Made by a program: the position numbers and the translations under genes. Below, piece by piece: positions 50,521 to 60,098 of a stretch of DNA of 64,000 bases. The stretch's first letter is position 1. Every line of letters starts with the position of its first letter. The DNA is taken from NCBI GenBank assembly GCA_902812455.1, contig CADDZH010000008.1, forward strand, positions 1 to 64,000, written 5' to 3'. The notes beneath the pieces are model-generated. The model was not told the origin of the DNA. It worked only from the letters and a program-made list of their open reading frames with translations, and did no database searches. Source of the stretch: Chloroflexota bacterium. Its GTDB lineage: Bacteria > Chloroflexota > Ktedonobacteria > Ktedonobacterales > Ktedonobacteraceae.

Positions 50521-50548
50521 AGAAAAGTGGGATTCTACCCACTTTTCT
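50521..50548 (+). promoter_or_regulatory. Leader hairpin of the nusA operon
   Basis: AGAAAAGTGGG-ATTCTA-CCCACTTTTCT is a perfect 11-bp stem with a 6-nt loop, followed by GTTTGCC. It may attenuate or stabilise the leader; a T-run is short. Confidence 0.5.
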
Positions 50549-50626
50549 GTTTGCCTGGGGCATTTTTCTTTGCACTCGAAAAAATGACGAAGGAGCCTGA
50601 GGGCACTAGCGGGAGGAGTATGGCAT

Positions 50627-51880
50627 ATGAGGAGCGAATTTCAAGCGGCTATTGCACAATTAATTGCCGAAAAAGGCCTACCCCGCGAAGTGGTAATGGA
50701 AACCGTTGCTAACGCCCTTCTTGCGGCATACCGCAAAAGCTTCGGCGGCGGTGAGAACATCCGCATCGAGGTAGACAAAAACGGTGAGGTTCATGTCTGG
50801 GCAGCCAAACGGGTGGTGGCCCAGGTCACCGATCCTAATGAGGAGATCTCACTGGCAGAAGCGCAGCGGCTTCTACCCAGAGCGGCTCTTGGGCAAGTCA
50901 TTGATGTCGATTCCTCGGTCATCTTTAATCGTATTCCCACGCAGACCGCCAAGCAGGTCATCTTGCAGCGCATTCGTGAAGCCGAACACGAGCATCTCTA
51001 CGAGCAGATCAAGAACTGGGTTGGTGAAATTCGTCTCGGCACCCTCGCCCGCAAAGACCCTGTTCGTGGCTGGCTGATCGATTTTGACCTGGATAGGGCC
51101 GACAAGGTCGAAGGGGTGATGCCTCCCAGCGAAGAGGTGCCCACAGAGCGCTACCGCCCAGGGCAGCGGCTGCGCGTCTATGTCTATGATGTGCGCCGCA
51201 TCCCTGGACGCATGTTGCAAATTCTGGTGTCGCGCACTCATCGTGATCTTGTGCGCCGCCTCTTTGAGGCCGAGGTGCCGGAAATCTACGAAGGAACGGT
51301 TGAGATCAAAGCTATTGCGCGCGAACCGGGCAGTCGTTCAAAGGTCGCGGTCGTCGCCCGTCAAGAAGGACTGGACCCCATTGGATCGTGTGTTGGCGTG
51401 CGTGGTTCGCGCATCAACAACATAGTGCATGAACTCAACGATGAGAAGATAGATATCATCCAGTGGAGTCCCGATCCCGCTACATTCGTGGCAAACGCGC
51501 TCAGCCCGGTCAAACCGCTCAAGGTCGAACTGCGTGAGTCGGATCATACTGCGCTCGTCACGGTACCGGAGCGGCAGCTCTCGCTGGCTATCGGCAAGGA
51601 CGGCCAGAACGCCCGGCTGGCCGCAAAGCTCACCGGCTGGCGAGTCGATGTCACGAAGCCTGCTGAGGGCGAGATATACGAGGAGCTAGGCGATTTCGGC
51701 CAGGAAGCAGCCGTATCCCATTCATCCCGTCGCGAGCGGGGCGAACGGGGAGAGCGTACTCAGCATGGTCGCTACGAACGCGATGAACGTGAGGGGCCAA
51801 GACGTTCTGGCCACCCGCGCAGCGGCGGAAAGGGCAGCGGCAGGCACAGCGCGTTGTATGACGAGGATGAGGATAGATAG
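50627..51880 (+). CDS. nusA: Transcription termination/antitermination factor NusA
   Basis: 417 residues. N-terminal RNA-polymerase-binding domain (MRSEFQAAIAQLIAEKGLPREVVMETVANALLAAYRKSFG), S1 domain (about 125-200, YEQIKNWVGEIRLGTLARKD), then two KH domains with GSCVGVRGSRINNIVHEL and AIGKDGQNARLAAKLTGW (GxxG loops). The Arg/Gly/Glu-rich tail is not part of the family core. GGAGGAG lies upstream of the ATG. NusA modulates pausing and termination; the operon continues with ylxR, infB and rbfA, the usual arrangement without rimP. Confidence 0.96.
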   Translation: MRSEFQAAIAQLIAEKGLPREVVMETVANALLAAYRKSFGGGENIRIEVDKNGEVHVWAAKRVVAQVTDPNEEISLAEAQRLLPRAALGQVIDVDSSVIFNRIPTQTAKQVILQRIREAEHEHLYEQIKNWVGEIRLGTLARKDPVRGWLIDFDLDRADKVEGVMPPSEEVPTERYRPGQRLRVYVYDVRRIPGRMLQILVSRTHRDLVRRLFEAEVPEIYEGTVEIKAIAREPGSRSKVAVVARQEGLDPIGSCVGVRGSRINNIVHELNDEKIDIIQWSPDPATFVANALSPVKPLKVELRESDHTALVTVPERQLSLAIGKDGQNARLAAKLTGWRVDVTKPAEGEIYEELGDFGQEAAVSHSSRRERGERGERTQHGRYERDEREGPRRSGHPRSGGKGSGRHSALYDEDEDR

Positions 51881-51891
51881 GAACGAACACT

Positions 51892-52215
51892 ATGGCCAAC
51901 ACTGCGAAAAAACAGCCTAAACGGCCAAAGCATATCCCATTGCGCACCTGCGTTTCCTGCCGGCAAACAAAACCAAAACGCGAACTGCTGCGCGTGGTAC
52001 GCACACCTGATGGGCATGTGTTATTAGACCCAACCGGCAAGAAATCTGGCCGGGGGGCTTACCTGTGCGCCAGGCTCTCTTGTTGGGAGCAGGCCCTCAA
52101 GAAAAAACGCCTGGAACACGAATTTGAAACTGCGTTATCAGACGAAGACCGGGCCGGGCTTGAGGCCTACATGGCAACCCTGCCTCAAGACGAACCGGCC
52201 CAACCGGCGGTGTAG
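51892..52215 (+). CDS. ylxR: YlxR/RnpM family RNA-binding protein
   Basis: 107 residues: basic N-terminus, RTCVSCRQTKPKRELLRVVRTPDGHVLLDPTGKKSGRGAYLCARLSCWEQALKKKRLEHEFE, with the zinc-site-like cysteines CVSC and CxxxxC. YlxR proteins bind RNA; in Bacillus and Streptococcus relatives this family (RnpM) modulates RNase P. A short acidic tail follows. It lies 11 bp after nusA, the classic position. Confidence 0.92.
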   Translation: MANTAKKQPKRPKHIPLRTCVSCRQTKPKRELLRVVRTPDGHVLLDPTGKKSGRGAYLCARLSCWEQALKKKRLEHEFETALSDEDRAGLEAYMATLPQDEPAQPAV

Positions 52216-52815
52216 GATCGATCCCACCGGGCACCGGCAACGGGTATCCAGGGTAGGGGCCATGCTTGCCATCCTGGAGTAAAATAGAAATAACAAAATG
52301 CCAAGCCTTTTCTTTTATGAAATTTGACGATCAAGATCGCTGCCACATGTCATGCTGAGCGAAGCGAAGCATCCGCTGCCGATCGGCAGAGATCCTGAGC
52401 GAAGCGAAGGATGACAAACTATTACCATTCCTGGTTGTTAAAAATCATTAAAGAAAAGCCTATTGGATCATCACTTCCGGCCATTGGCTGGAGCATATTG
52501 CAATATAGCAGTAATTCTTATGTGTTATTGTATCTCGACTCTTGACAGAAGAGACACAGCCCCTCGTCAACAGGGCCATTGTGGCGAGCGGATGTTTGCG
52601 GAGCGATCGCTATGACGTGTTAACCATAGCAACTACGCCACAGCGCGCAGACTGAAACATGCCTGGCACTGCAAGCAGCGAGGGACTGTCCCCTTGTCCA
52701 TTCTCTATCTAGAGCAGGTGGACAAGGGACAGTCCTTTTTTGTGGCTGTGAAGAGATTTCCGGCGCCACAAGTGGCGCATTCTACAATTACATATAATAG
52801 AAGGGAGTCTTCTTC
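52216..52815. other. 600-bp intergenic region between ylxR and infB
   Basis: It is unusually long for this operon. It contains a family A repeat (52247-52279), a family B repeat (52347-52414, CATGTCATGCTGAGCG to GGATGACA) and a strong hairpin at 52681-52737. No gene is seen. The spacing suggests infB has its own leader and promoter. Confidence 0.5.
52681..52737 (+). terminator. Strong T-tailed hairpin upstream of infB
   Basis: AGGGACTGTCCCCTTGTCC (52681-52699) pairs with GGACAAGGGACAGTCC (from 52720), with one bulge, then TTTTTT. It is an intrinsic-terminator-like structure located about 80 bp before infB and after ylxR. It may terminate the nusA-ylxR transcript or form an attenuator of infB; I see no T-box or other named riboswitch. 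Confidence 0.6.
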
Positions 52816-55293
52816 ATGAGAAATACATCTGAATCGGCAGAAGTAAACGAGCAGGCCAAAAATAAAACCACAGGAACGAAAAATCGCACAAGCACCCGCT
52901 TAAAGCCAGAAAGCGCCACAACAGCTAGCCAGGAACAAGAAGAGACCAAACCAGTCACGCGACGCCGTTCTCCATCTACACGTTCTACGTCTACTACTGC
53001 TAGCAGCGCAACAGCAACAGAACAAGCAGCGCCAGCCCAGGATGGGGCAGGAAGCGCTTCTGTAGCCACCGGAACTACTGCAAGAAAAGCTCCTGCTCAA
53101 CGCAATAAAGCAAGTAGTACTCCTGCTCCTGCTCATCCTGAGTCTACAACACCCACAACAGCGGGGACGGCGACACCGGTTCAACAAACCAGCAGAGGAA
53201 CGACAGCCGCGCAGGCTCAGGCTCAGTCTGCCGGCAAAACGGCGGCTCCCACCCAGAGGCAAGCCCCTGCCACACCGCAGCGCCGTACAACTGCTTCCAG
53301 CAGCGCGGCAGCGCAGGTACAGTCGCGCCCGGCAAGCCCTACCACGCAGGCCAGACCGGCCACAAAAACCGCCGGCAGCAGCTCACAGGCAGTGGCGGCT
53401 CGCCCTGGCAGCGCAGCTCGCTCTGCTACAGCACGGCCCGGCACCGCCAGTCATGCCGCTCGCCCTGGCGCGCCCACCCAGAGAAGCCAGGAACGGCGAG
53501 TGGCCCCGGTCAAGGAGAAGCCAACGGGGCCTGTCTCCATTCCACCGCAGATCATCGTGAAAGACCTGGCCGAACTGCTGGATACCACTCCCACCGAAGT
53601 CATTCGTGGGCTTATCAAGCATGGCGTCTTTGCCAGCATTAACCAGGTCGTCGATTACGAAAAAGCGGCGCTGATTGCCCAAGAACTCGGCTTCGAGCCA
53701 CACCAGAGCGCTGTCAGCGCTACACCCGGTCAAAGGACACGGGGGCTATCGACAAATGAAATCTTGATGGCTTCTCGTAATGAAGGCAACCTGGTCGAGG
53801 TGCCGCCGGTTGTTACCATCATGGGTCACGTTGACCACGGGAAGACGACACTGCTCGATACGATTCGCAAAACAAAAGTAGCGGAAAGTGAGGCCGGCGG
53901 CATTACACAGCACATCGGCGCCTACCAGGTTGAGGTTGACAGCAAGAAAATCACCTTCCTGGATACTCCGGGTCATGAAGCATTTACGGCCATGCGCGCT
54001 CGTGGAGCCCAGGTGACACACATTGCCGTTATCGTCGTGGCAGCCGACGATGGGGTCATGCCACAAACTCGCGAGGCCATTGACCATGCGCGAGCCGCCG
54101 GGGTGCCTATTATCATTGCTCTCAACAAGATCGACAAGGCCAACGCCAATCCCGACCGCGTCAAGCAGCAACTGGCCGAAATTGGCGTGGTAATCGAAGA
54201 ATATGGCGGTGATGTCGTCCTCGTCCCCGTCTCGGCGCGTAGAGGCACCGGCATCGACGACTTGCTCGAAATGATCTTGCTTGTCGCTGAGATGCAGGAC
54301 ATCAAAGCCAATCCAAACCGGCCCGCCGTCGGTACCATAATCGAGGCCAAACTGGACAAAAGCAGCGGGCCAATGGCTACCGTGCTTGTGCAACAGGGAA
54401 CGCTCAAAATGGGTGACAACATTGTCGTTGGCTCAATGGCCGGTAAAGTGCGTGCCATGTTCAACGACCGGGGTAAGCGCATACAGAAAGCCACACCCAG
54501 TACGCCTGTCAGCATTCTTGGCCTGCCAGAAGTGCCGAATGCCGGAGACCATCTCGAAGTTGCGTCCGATGAGCGCACTGCCAGGCAAATGGCTCAGAAA
54601 GTCGCAGAGCAGCGCCGGAGCGAAAGTGGGCCGCTTGGCCAGGTAAGCCTTGATACGCTCTATATGCAGGAAGGCAATGTCAAAGAGTTGAACATTGTGC
54701 TCAAAGGCGATGTCCAGGGAACCGTCGAGGCTATTAAAAATGCTCTCTCAAAATTAAATGATGAGCATTTCAAAGTTCGCCTCATCCATGAGGGTGTTGG
54801 CAATATCAGCGAAACAGATGTTCACCTGGCAGCGGCGTCCGGAGCCATTATCATCGGCTTTGATGTCAAAGCCGATGGGGCAGCCCAGCGTCTCGCGCAA
54901 AAAGAAGGTGTGGATATCCGCTACTATAATGTCATTTATAAACTGATCGATGATATCCAGGCAGCGTTGAAGGGTATGCTCGAGCCAACCTACCGCGAGG
55001 TGATCGATGGTCACGCCGAGGTGCTGCAAACCTTCAAATCCGGCAAAAACATTATCATTGCAGGCTGCCGCGTCACGGACGGCAAAATTGCCCGTTCCTC
55101 GCAGGCCCGCGTCCTGCGCAAAGACACGAAGGTGTTCGACGGCAAAATTGCCTCGCTGCGCCGGGGTAAAGATGATGTACGCGAGGTTGCCGCAGGCTAC
55201 GAGTGCGGCGTTGTCATTGAAGATTTCAACGACGTCGAAATCGGTGATATCATCGAAACGTACTCGCAGGTACGCGTCAATCCTGGAGCATAA
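52816..55293 (+). CDS. infB: Translation initiation factor IF-2
   Basis: 825 residues. About 230 N-terminal residues are an extreme Ala/Thr/Gln/Pro/Arg low-complexity linker. The IF2 N-domain follows ([25 protein letters not shown]), then the GTPase domain with G1 GHVDHGKTT (337-345), G3 DTPGHEAF, G4 NKID and SAR, and C-terminal domains including [18 protein letters not shown]. It delivers initiator tRNA to the ribosome. AAGGGAG precedes the ATG. The linker is encoded by repetitive GC-rich sequence. It is followed by rbfA in the expected order. Confidence 0.96.
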   Translation: MRNTSESAEVNEQAKNKTTGTKNRTSTRLKPESATTASQEQEETKPVTRRRSPSTRSTSTTASSATATEQAAPAQDGAGSASVATGTTARKAPAQRNKASSTPAPAHPESTTPTTAGTATPVQQTSRGTTAAQAQAQSAGKTAAPTQRQAPATPQRRTTASSSAAAQVQSRPASPTTQARPATKTAGSSSQAVAARPGSAARSATARPGTASHAARPGAPTQRSQERRVAPVKEKPTGPVSIPPQIIVKDLAELLDTTPTEVIRGLIKHGVFASINQVVDYEKAALIAQELGFEPHQSAVSATPGQRTRGLSTNEILMASRNEGNLVEVPPVVTIMGHVDHGKTTLLDTIRKTKVAESEAGGITQHIGAYQVEVDSKKITFLDTPGHEAFTAMRARGAQVTHIAVIVVAADDGVMPQTREAIDHARAAGVPIIIALNKIDKANANPDRVKQQLAEIGVVIEEYGGDVVLVPVSARRGTGIDDLLEMILLVAEMQDIKANPNRPAVGTIIEAKLDKSSGPMATVLVQQGTLKMGDNIVVGSMAGKVRAMFNDRGKRIQKATPSTPVSILGLPEVPNAGDHLEVASDERTARQMAQKVAEQRRSESGPLGQVSLDTLYMQEGNVKELNIVLKGDVQGTVEAIKNALSKLNDEHFKVRLIHEGVGNISETDVHLAAASGAIIIGFDVKADGAAQRLAQKEGVDIRYYNVIYKLIDDIQAALKGMLEPTYREVIDGHAEVLQTFKSGKNIIIAGCRVTDGKIARSSQARVLRKDTKVFDGKIASLRRGKDDVREVAAGYECGVVIEDFNDVEIGDIIETYSQVRVNPGA

Positions 55294-55332
55294 CGCCGGA
55301 TTCACCAGAAGTGGATATTGGAGGGACAAGCC

Positions 55333-55722
55333 ATGCCACATACACATCGACAAGAGAAAATTGGTGAAATGATCGCTATTGAACTCAGCGACTTACTGCG
55401 TACGCGCGTGAAAGACCCCCGCGTCGGCTTTACCAGCATCACTCACGTAGAGGTAAGCGGCGACCTGCGGCACGCCAAAATCTTTGTCAGCGTTATGGGC
55501 ACACCCGAAGAGCAGGCCGCAACAATGACGGGACTCAAACACGCCACCGGGTTCCTGCGGCGCGAACTTGCCAGCCGCCTCACTCTGCGCTTTATGCCGG
55601 AGATCGTCTTCAAGCTCGATACTTCTATAGCCGAGGGCGCTCGTGTCCTGGCGCTTATCCAGCAACTCGAACAAGAAGAAAAACAGGCAGCAACCAACAC
55701 TGATAACGAGCTAGAGGGGTGA
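55333..55722 (+). CDS. rbfA: Ribosome-binding factor A
   Basis: 129 residues from the ATG at 55333, preceded by GGAGGGACAAGCC; an in-frame TTG at 55318 is less likely. RQEKIGEMIAIELSDLLRTRVKDPRVGFTSITHVEVSGDLRHAKIFVSVMG is the KH-like RbfA core with the AxG-type kink region. RbfA assists 16S rRNA maturation of the 30S subunit. Its stop overlaps the ATG of the DHH phosphoesterase gene. Confidence 0.94.
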   Translation: MPHTHRQEKIGEMIAIELSDLLRTRVKDPRVGFTSITHVEVSGDLRHAKIFVSVMGTPEEQAATMTGLKHATGFLRRELASRLTLRFMPEIVFKLDTSIAEGARVLALIQQLEQEEKQAATNTDNELEG

Positions 55723-56753
55723 TGCATATCACTACTGGTAAACATGAATGCGCGCTTGATCAACAACTCGATCCCGTCCTGGTTCAGCAGGCAATGGATT
55801 TGATCCAGCCGGCTCAGCGGATCGCCTTGCTAGCCCACGAGCATCCCGATGGCGATTGTATTGGCTCAGCCCTCGGCTTCGCCCACATCCTGAGCCAGCT
55901 CGGCAAAACATGCACCGTTGCGTGCGCCGACCCTGCGCCACGCAACCTGTCATTTCTACCCGGCATAGGAACGCTCCAACATACATTGGGCGATGAAAAC
56001 TTCGACCTGGTCATCGCTTTAGATGCCGGTGAACTGCATCGCTTCGGGTCTCTCTATATCAATCACCGGGATTTCCTGGAGCGCGCCACCATTTTCAACA
56101 TCGATCATCACCTGAATGGCAATGGCTGCGGGCAGGTCAATATCATCGACCCCACAGCGGCAGCTACGGCAGAACTCGTGGCACTCTTCCAGCAGCAAGC
56201 GGGGCTGCCTATGAACCAGGAAAGCGCGCTGTGCCTGCTCGCCGGGGTCATTACGGATACCGGTTCGTTTCAATTCACGAACACCACCCCGCGCACGCTG
56301 GAAGTTGCCGCGCTCCTTATGCGCTATGGCGTCATTCCCGAAACCATCGTCCAGCCTGTGTACCGCACGCGCCCGCTAGCACAGGTACGCTTGCAGGCGC
56401 TGGTCGTTGCCAGCGCTCAAACCTCCTGCGGCGGGCGCCTGATCTGGTCACAAGCAACAGATGCGACGCTGCGGGCGGCAGGGGCCAGCGAAGATATGGA
56501 CGATAACCTCTCGGGCCTGCTGCGCGATATCGAGGGGGTACAGGTGGCGGCCCTCTTCAAGAGCTACGGCGATCCCTCAGTAACACACCTCAGCCTGCGT
56601 TGCGCCGCTCCATATAATGCCGCCGAGATCTGCAGGCAGTTCGGTGGAGGCGGCCACGCACGCGCAGCCGGAGCCACACTCAACATGCCAATCGACGAGG
56701 CAACAGGCCTGGTCATTGGCGAATTAGAACGAATCATGTGTAATCCCTCATAA
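55722..56753 (+). CDS. nrnA: DHH-family phosphoesterase, NrnA-like
   Basis: 343 residues from the ATG at 55722, which overlaps the rbfA stop (TGATG) and has GAGGGG before it. DHH motifs: HEHPDGDCIGSALG (about 40-53), ALDAGELHRFG, NIDHHLNGNG (about 129-138) and TGSFQFTNTTPRT. The DHHA1 C-terminal domain contains GGGGHARAAG. NrnA degrades oligoribonucleotides and pAp. Adjacent rbfA and truB are its usual partners. Confidence 0.93.
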   Translation: MHITTGKHECALDQQLDPVLVQQAMDLIQPAQRIALLAHEHPDGDCIGSALGFAHILSQLGKTCTVACADPAPRNLSFLPGIGTLQHTLGDENFDLVIALDAGELHRFGSLYINHRDFLERATIFNIDHHLNGNGCGQVNIIDPTAAATAELVALFQQQAGLPMNQESALCLLAGVITDTGSFQFTNTTPRTLEVAALLMRYGVIPETIVQPVYRTRPLAQVRLQALVVASAQTSCGGRLIWSQATDATLRAAGASEDMDDNLSGLLRDIEGVQVAALFKSYGDPSVTHLSLRCAAPYNAAEICRQFGGGGHARAAGATLNMPIDEATGLVIGELERIMCNPS

Positions 56754-56759
56754 AACTCT

Positions 56760-57668
56760 ATGGACGGCATACTGAATATCAATAAACCCACTGGCATGAC
56801 CTCACATGATGTGGTGGCAGCTATTCGCAGGATGCTCAAGCAGAAGCGCGTGGGACATGCCGGCACACTTGATCCATCAGCCAGCGGCGTCCTGCCCATT
56901 TGCATTGGCCAGGCTACTCGGGTTGCAGAGTACTTGAGCGAGAGCGGTAAAGCCTACCAGGCCGATATCGTCTTTGGCATCGTGACCGATACCTACGATG
57001 CGGAAGGCTCAGTTATACGTACAACCGATGTAACCAATCTGACCCTTGCACAGATCGAGCGCGCACTACCACACTTTCTCGGTTCGCACATGCAGTTGCC
57101 GCCACCCTATTCCGCTATTAAGATAGCGGGGCAGCCGGCCTACAAACGCGCTCGCGCAGGCGAAGAGGTTTCGTTGCAGCCTCGCCTTGTTGAGATCACA
57201 ACATTGACCATCATCTCCTGGAACCCGCCGCGCCTGACCCTTGCCATCGAATGCAGCAAAGGAACATATATCCGCTCGCTGGCCTATGATCTCGGCGAAT
57301 ACCTGGGATGTGGCGCTCATCTTGGCGCCTTGATACGCACTCGCAGCGGCCCATTCACCCTGGCAGAAAGCATCTCCCTCGCTCAATTGAGCGAGGCAGC
57401 ACAATCTGGAATAGTCGCGAACTATCTGTATCCTCTGGATATCGCCCTCCAGGCCTATCCAGCGCTCAGGCTCGATGCTGCTACTGCTGAACGAGCGCTC
57501 CACGGCAACATGTTCAAATACGAGGCTAACGAAGCGACACACATGCTCCAGTTGGCGCGTGTCTATGATGCCCAGGGGCATTTCATAGCAATTGCCGAAT
57601 GGGATGCAGAAAACCAGGTATGGAAATCGAAAAAGGTCTTTTCTCACCCAAGCCACGAATCACCATGA
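56760..57668 (+). CDS. truB: tRNA pseudouridine(55) synthase
   Basis: 302 residues, starting with the TruB N-terminus MDGILNINKPTGMTSHDVV. The catalytic motif GHAGTLDPSASGVLP places Asp38 in the active site; KGTYIRSLAYDLGE follows in the uridine-binding loop. It makes psi55 in the T-arm of tRNA. The gene starts 6 bp after nrnA. The C-terminal PUA-like region is shorter than in some relatives. Confidence 0.95.
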   Translation: MDGILNINKPTGMTSHDVVAAIRRMLKQKRVGHAGTLDPSASGVLPICIGQATRVAEYLSESGKAYQADIVFGIVTDTYDAEGSVIRTTDVTNLTLAQIERALPHFLGSHMQLPPPYSAIKIAGQPAYKRARAGEEVSLQPRLVEITTLTIISWNPPRLTLAIECSKGTYIRSLAYDLGEYLGCGAHLGALIRTRSGPFTLAESISLAQLSEAAQSGIVANYLYPLDIALQAYPALRLDAATAERALHGNMFKYEANEATHMLQLARVYDAQGHFIAIAEWDAENQVWKSKKVFSHPSHESP

Positions 57669-57757
57669 ATTGCAGCATACAGTAAGCTGTGGTACTATAG
57701 GCCAAAGAATAGCAGGAACACATCAGTTTATTGAGAAACATGGCAGCGAAATAGTAG

Positions 57758-58714
57758 ATGATGGAATACCAGACAACATTATCAGGGGATGAGGCTATCG
57801 CCATCACCATTGGCAATTTTGACGGCGTGCATAGAGGGCACCAGCAGCTCATGCATGATCTGGTCGCGACGGCAGAGGCGCTCCATTGCAAGCCGGTGAT
57901 GGTGACGTTCACGCCACATACGCTTATGGTTGTGCGGCCAGACCTCGATGTACGCTGCCTGACCACCCTGGAAGAGAAGCTGGCTCTTGCCAGGCGCTAT
58001 GGGGGTATCTACGACAGTATCGTGATTCACTTCACGCCGCAAGTTGCAGCCATGAGCGCCGGAGAATTTCTGGATGACCTGCTCGCGCATTTCCGGGTAA
58101 AAGGCATGGTCGTTGGAGCCGATTTCAGCCTCGGACACAACAGGATGGGCAATGTTGCGTTCCTGGAACAGTATGGGCAGCAGCACGATATCGTAGTACG
58201 CGCCATTCCTCTGACCGAGATAGAACAAATACGCATCAGCAGCACCCATATCCGCCAACTGGTCAGCGAAGGCCAGGTTGCCCAAGCGAATGAACTGCTC
58301 GGCCATCCTGTGACCATGTGTGATACGGTACGGCCTGGCAGCAAACGTGGAAGATTGCTGGGATATCCAACAGCTAACATGATCCCCGAACCGCATAAGC
58401 TGCTACCAGCCGACGGCATCTACGCAGTGCGGGTTCACCTGATGGATATCCTGGCAAGTGACGAAGCCTATGCTTCCAGCGTCTATGATGGTGCAGCAAG
58501 TATTGGTTTTCGACCAACGTTTAATGAAACAGAGCGCATCGTCGAGGTCTACTTACTCGATATTCAACCAGACCTTTACGATCAGCGTATTACAGTTGAA
58601 TTCATCGCACGCCTGCGTGACGAAAAGCGCTTTGACAGCATCGAAGCGTTAAAAGAACAAATGGCGATTGACGTGCAACAAACACGGCAGATTTTACAGA
58701 CAGCAGGAAGGTGA
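57758..58714 (+). CDS. ribF: Bifunctional riboflavin kinase/FMN adenylyltransferase
   Basis: 318 residues. The adenylyltransferase half has GNFDGVHRGHQ (19-29) and IRISSTHIRQLVSEGQVAQANELLGHP. The kinase half has GSKRGRLLGYPTANM and DGAASIGFRPTF, then YLLDIQPDLYDQRITVEFIARLRDEKRF. It converts riboflavin to FMN and FAD. The ATG is weakly preceded by a ribosome site. Its stop overlaps a GTG of the next gene. The cofactor is needed by ETF and acyl-CoA dehydrogenase in this window. Confidence 0.95.
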   Translation: MMEYQTTLSGDEAIAITIGNFDGVHRGHQQLMHDLVATAEALHCKPVMVTFTPHTLMVVRPDLDVRCLTTLEEKLALARRYGGIYDSIVIHFTPQVAAMSAGEFLDDLLAHFRVKGMVVGADFSLGHNRMGNVAFLEQYGQQHDIVVRAIPLTEIEQIRISSTHIRQLVSEGQVAQANELLGHPVTMCDTVRPGSKRGRLLGYPTANMIPEPHKLLPADGIYAVRVHLMDILASDEAYASSVYDGAASIGFRPTFNETERIVEVYLLDIQPDLYDQRITVEFIARLRDEKRFDSIEALKEQMAIDVQQTRQILQTAGR

Positions 58715-58719
58715 GTAAG

Positions 58720-59610
58720 GTGGCAGCGGGCCAGAATCCGATCTCACGGTTGCTTTCAAAGTTAAATGAACTGATCCGGCGCGTTGTGGAAGATCCGTTC
58801 GCAACGTTCCCGTCGAAACTGGAACCGGCAGAGATAGCACGCCGTCTAGAGCGCGCTATGGAGGATGGCGTATGGCTGCAAAGTGGAGGCCGGCACCTGG
58901 CCCCTAACTTCTATGACATTTACCTGAGCATTCCCGATCACCAACAACTGGCCCCGGCACAGCGCACCCTGGTGAAGGATTGGCAGCAATCCTTGATCGA
59001 CTTCGCCAGGCAGCAAAACTTTTTCCTGCGCATCGATCCTGTCCTGCGCTTGCATCCCGATAGCAGCTTGCGACCGGGAAACATGCGCATCGATGCGCGA
59101 ATAGAGGACCCCAACAGCGACATGATGGGAACACAGCAACTTAGCCCCGAAGAATTGGCCAGGCTGCGCGAGCAACTGGCAGGGGGAGCGCCACAAGCGG
59201 TACCAGCTCCTGTTCCTTCAAATCCCAACCAGCCCGGTCTAGCTTCGCCTATGGCTAACGCTCCCTCGCCGGTCCCTCTTTCACCTGCATCGATGCCGGC
59301 CTCGCCAACGCCGATGCCACAGGCCTGGCTCACTATTCGCCTGCCTCAAGGAGGACAGCAACAGTACTTTCTGGAAAAACCTGTGGTCAACATCGGTCGC
59401 CAGCGCTACAATGATATTGTGGTTGAAGACAAGAGGGTCTCGCGCGACCACGCCAAAATTATGTATCAACATGGACAGTTCGTCATTTATGACCTGGGAA
59501 GTACCAACGGCATCACCGTCAACAGGACACCGCGCGTTCGCCAGCACACTTTGCGCAATGGAGACCACTTCACCATTGGCAGCTATGATTTCTACTTTCA
59601 AAGATTGTGA
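58720..59610 (+). CDS. FhaA-like protein: DUF3662 plus FHA domain
   Basis: 296 residues from the GTG at 58720 (AGGAAGG 8 nt upstream); a GTG nine bases earlier overlaps ribF. The N-terminal 130 residues (LNELIRRVVEDPFATFPSKLEPAEIARRLERAMED...VLRLHPDSSLRPGNMRIDARI) match DUF3662. A Pro/Ala linker leads to an FHA domain (about 205-296: NIGRQRYNDIVVEDKRVSRDHAKIM...YDLGSTNGITVN), which binds phosphothreonine. In Actinobacteria FhaA sits near rodA and pknB. The FHA motifs SRDH and GSTNG are intact. Confidence 0.9.
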   Translation: MAAGQNPISRLLSKLNELIRRVVEDPFATFPSKLEPAEIARRLERAMEDGVWLQSGGRHLAPNFYDIYLSIPDHQQLAPAQRTLVKDWQQSLIDFARQQNFFLRIDPVLRLHPDSSLRPGNMRIDARIEDPNSDMMGTQQLSPEELARLREQLAGGAPQAVPAPVPSNPNQPGLASPMANAPSPVPLSPASMPASPTPMPQAWLTIRLPQGGQQQYFLEKPVVNIGRQRYNDIVVEDKRVSRDHAKIMYQHGQFVIYDLGSTNGITVNRTPRVRQHTLRNGDHFTIGSYDFYFQRL

Positions 59611-59622
59611 GATCTCAGACAT

Positions 59623-60057
59623 ATGCCACAGCCACAACTTGATGTCTTCTTATTAATATTACGCCTGCTATTCATTGTCTTACTCTACCTGTTTCTGATG
59701 CAGGTCGTGATTGTCATCACGCGGGATTTGAGGGCAAAAGCTCCTGTTGCCGCACAGGGGCGCCTGGTTGTTGTCGATAACGGGCCGAGCAGCTACCTTG
59801 TACCGGGAGCAACCTTCGAGTTGAGGCCACAGTCAACCATTGGGCGCTCGCCCACCTGCACCATCCGCTTAGCCGATAGCTTTATTTCCGCTGAACACGC
59901 CCATATCTGGAACCGCAATGGCCGGTGGTACGTGCAGGACGCGGGCAGCACGTATGGCACCTACGTCAATGGCCAGCCCGCTCGCGATCCTGTTCTGGTC
60001 AGATCGGGAGACAGTATCCAGCTCGGTCCTATACGCTTTAAATTGATCCAACAGTGA
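59623..60057 (+). CDS. FhaB-like membrane-anchored FHA protein
   Basis: 144 residues. One N-terminal membrane helix (VFLLILRLLFIVLLYLFLMQVVIVI, about 8-32), then a single FHA domain with TIGRSPTCTIRLADSFISAEHAHIW and DAGSTYGTYVNGQ. In Actinobacteria FhaB/FipA has the same layout and connects Ser/Thr kinase signalling to cell division and wall growth. The SEDS gene follows 41 bp later. Confidence 0.9.
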   Translation: MPQPQLDVFLLILRLLFIVLLYLFLMQVVIVITRDLRAKAPVAAQGRLVVVDNGPSSYLVPGATFELRPQSTIGRSPTCTIRLADSFISAEHAHIWNRNGRWYVQDAGSTYGTYVNGQPARDPVLVRSGDSIQLGPIRFKLIQQ

Positions 60058-60098
60058 AAGATACATAGATATGACAGCCAGCAAAGAGAGGTTTTGGT

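Larger units (their letters stand above)
50190..50626. other. Intergenic leader region of the nusA operon
   Basis: A 437-bp gap. It contains a family A hairpin repeat (50373-50425), a strong promoter (50451-50479) and a leader hairpin (50521-50548). rimP, which commonly precedes nusA, is not present. Confidence 0.5.

Noticed and set aside
52560..52740. T-box or other riboswitch before infB
   Set aside because: The T-box signature (GGTGGNACCGCG type) and other conserved riboswitch motifs are absent; only the terminator hairpin is supported.
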